A stretch of DNA of 5,883 bases, taken from positions 1-5,883 of the forward strand of contig JASHXQ010000225.1 in NCBI GenBank assembly GCA_030043455.1, in the 5' to 3' direction. A program made the translations under genes and the position numbers. The DNA is from Nitrososphaerales archaeon. GTDB lineage: Archaea > Thermoproteota > Nitrososphaeria > Nitrososphaerales > CADDZS01. Position 1 is the first letter of the stretch. Each line of letters begins with the position of its first letter. The notes below the pieces were generated by a model. That model ran no database searches. It was not told the DNA's origin and was given only the letters and a program-made list of their open reading frames with translations. Of this stretch, positions 5,117-5,883 are shown piece after piece.

Positions 5117-5883
5117 ATGGAAAATAGTCAGAATGTCTCGATGTTGAGGAAGCGCCAGGGAGAAGTACGCTGCCCTAGGTGTGGAAAGGCAAGTTTGGTT
5201 TTGGATGCCAGCACAGGAGAACAGGTTTGTACTAATTGCGGCTATGTAATCAAGGAGAATATTGAGGATACCGGGCCAGAGTGGCGGAACTTTGCAAAGG
5301 AGCAGGGAGAGGATGACCGGAGCCGCACGGGCTCGCCTTCGAGTCTTGCTCTGCACGACATGGGATTATCCACAGTTATTGGCCTCGAAAGCACGGATGC
5401 CTCAGGCAACGCTCTCCAGTCTTCCATGAAATCCCAGCTTGAAAGGCTTCGAACTTGGGATCGCCGAAGCAAGGTACATGATTCAGCCGACAGGAATCTG
5501 AGGCAGGCTTTCAGCCAGCTGGATAGGCTCGCAGAGAAGATCAATGTGGGCGGCCCTGTTATCGAAAAGGCAGCTTACATTTACCGGAAGGCGATGGAGA
5601 AGAAACTCATTCGTGGCCGGTCAATTACTTCAATGATTACTGCATCCTTGTATGCAGCCCTCCGGGACACGGAGACTCCCAGGACTCTCAAGGATCTGGC
5701 TCAGGTAAGTGGTGTTAAGAAAAATGATCTCGCTCAGAGCTATCGCTTGATCTTGAAGGAAATGGACTTGCGAATGCCGGTCAGGGATCCAGCAAGGTAC
5801 ATCTCGAGAATCGGAAGCAAGGCAGGCGCGAGTGAAAGAACGCAGAGACGCGCGCTGGAAATCTTGAGGAAGGCTCAGGAAAC
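5117..5883 (+). CDS. tfb: Transcription initiation factor B (TFB/TFIIB), 3' end outside the window
   Basis: TFB binds the TBP-TATA complex and recruits archaeal RNA polymerase. The frame from the ATG at 5117 is open to the window edge: 255 codons, with about 50 expected to be missing. An N-terminal zinc ribbon is complete: CPRCG (19-23) and CTNCG (38-42) give four ligands, Cys19, 22, 38 and 41. The B-reader/linker follows, with GPEWRNF (53-59) and GSPSSLALHDMGLSTVIG (72-89). The first cyclin repeat covers about 107-200, including the conserved AYIYRKAMEKKLIRGRSI segment (153-170). The second cyclin repeat begins near 205 and is cut off. A second ATG at codon 9 is possible, but the first fits the promoter spacing. 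Archaea often carry several TFB copies, so whether this is the housekeeping one cannot be told. Confidence 0.96.
   Translation, partial: MENSQNVSMLRKRQGEVRCPRCGKASLVLDASTGEQVCTNCGYVIKENIEDTGPEWRNFAKEQGEDDRSRTGSPSSLALHDMGLSTVIGLESTDASGNALQSSMKSQLERLRTWDRRSKVHDSADRNLRQAFSQLDRLAEKINVGGPVIEKAAYIYRKAMEKKLIRGRSITSMITASLYAALRDTETPRTLKDLAQVSGVKKNDLAQSYRLILKEMDLRMPVRDPARYISRIGSKAGASERTQRRALEILRKAQE

Noticed and set aside
4973..5544. Two minus-strand open frames across the TFB gene
   Set aside because: The plus strand encodes an unmistakable TFB zinc ribbon and cyclin repeat, so these are antisense shadows.

Overview
The window looks like archaeal chromosome, most likely from the Thaumarchaeota/Nitrososphaeria or a close relative. 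The direct evidence is a transcription factor B (TFB) gene at the right end, TATA-type promoters in place of bacterial -35/-10 boxes, a promoter placed so that the msrA mRNA would be leaderless, and a protein with an MIT-like domain, the domain type used by archaeal Cdv/ESCRT machinery. The exact lineage is inferred. Coding is dense and base composition looks fairly even. I see no mobile elements, CRISPR arrays, tRNA or rRNA genes.

Layout from left to right. (1) A possible tail of an upstream gene at 1-27, then msrA (+), a methionine sulfoxide reductase. (2) Convergent to msrA, and sharing a CTAG that holds both stop codons, a 366-residue minus-strand protein of unknown function. It has an N-terminal MIT-like helical domain, a long Pro/Gln/Ser-rich linker, a coiled coil with tandem 16-residue 'VP' repeats, and an acidic tail. 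(3) A gap of about 210 bp, then guaB (-), a full-length IMP dehydrogenase with a CBS pair and an unusual active-site flap. (4) A divergent intergenic region with a TATA-like element that could serve both directions, then a ParB/SerK-fold protein (+) with a DGHHR motif. (5) A 150-bp gap holding a strong hairpin and a perfect 10-bp palindrome, then a multi-pass membrane protein (+) with a duplicated ExxEA motif. (6) A 133-bp gap with a direct repeat and a good TATA box, then a TFB gene (+) cut by the right edge.

The genes do not form an obvious single pathway. They are mostly single transcription units with their own promoters: oxidative protein repair (msrA), GTP synthesis (guaB), possible phosphoserine/cysteine metabolism (SerK-like), membrane transport (ExxEA protein) and basal transcription (TFB). 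The least explained items are the MIT-plus-coiled-coil protein, which could be an accessory partner of Cdv/ESCRT-III filaments, and the ExxEA membrane protein. Three of the genes appear to start with TTG.
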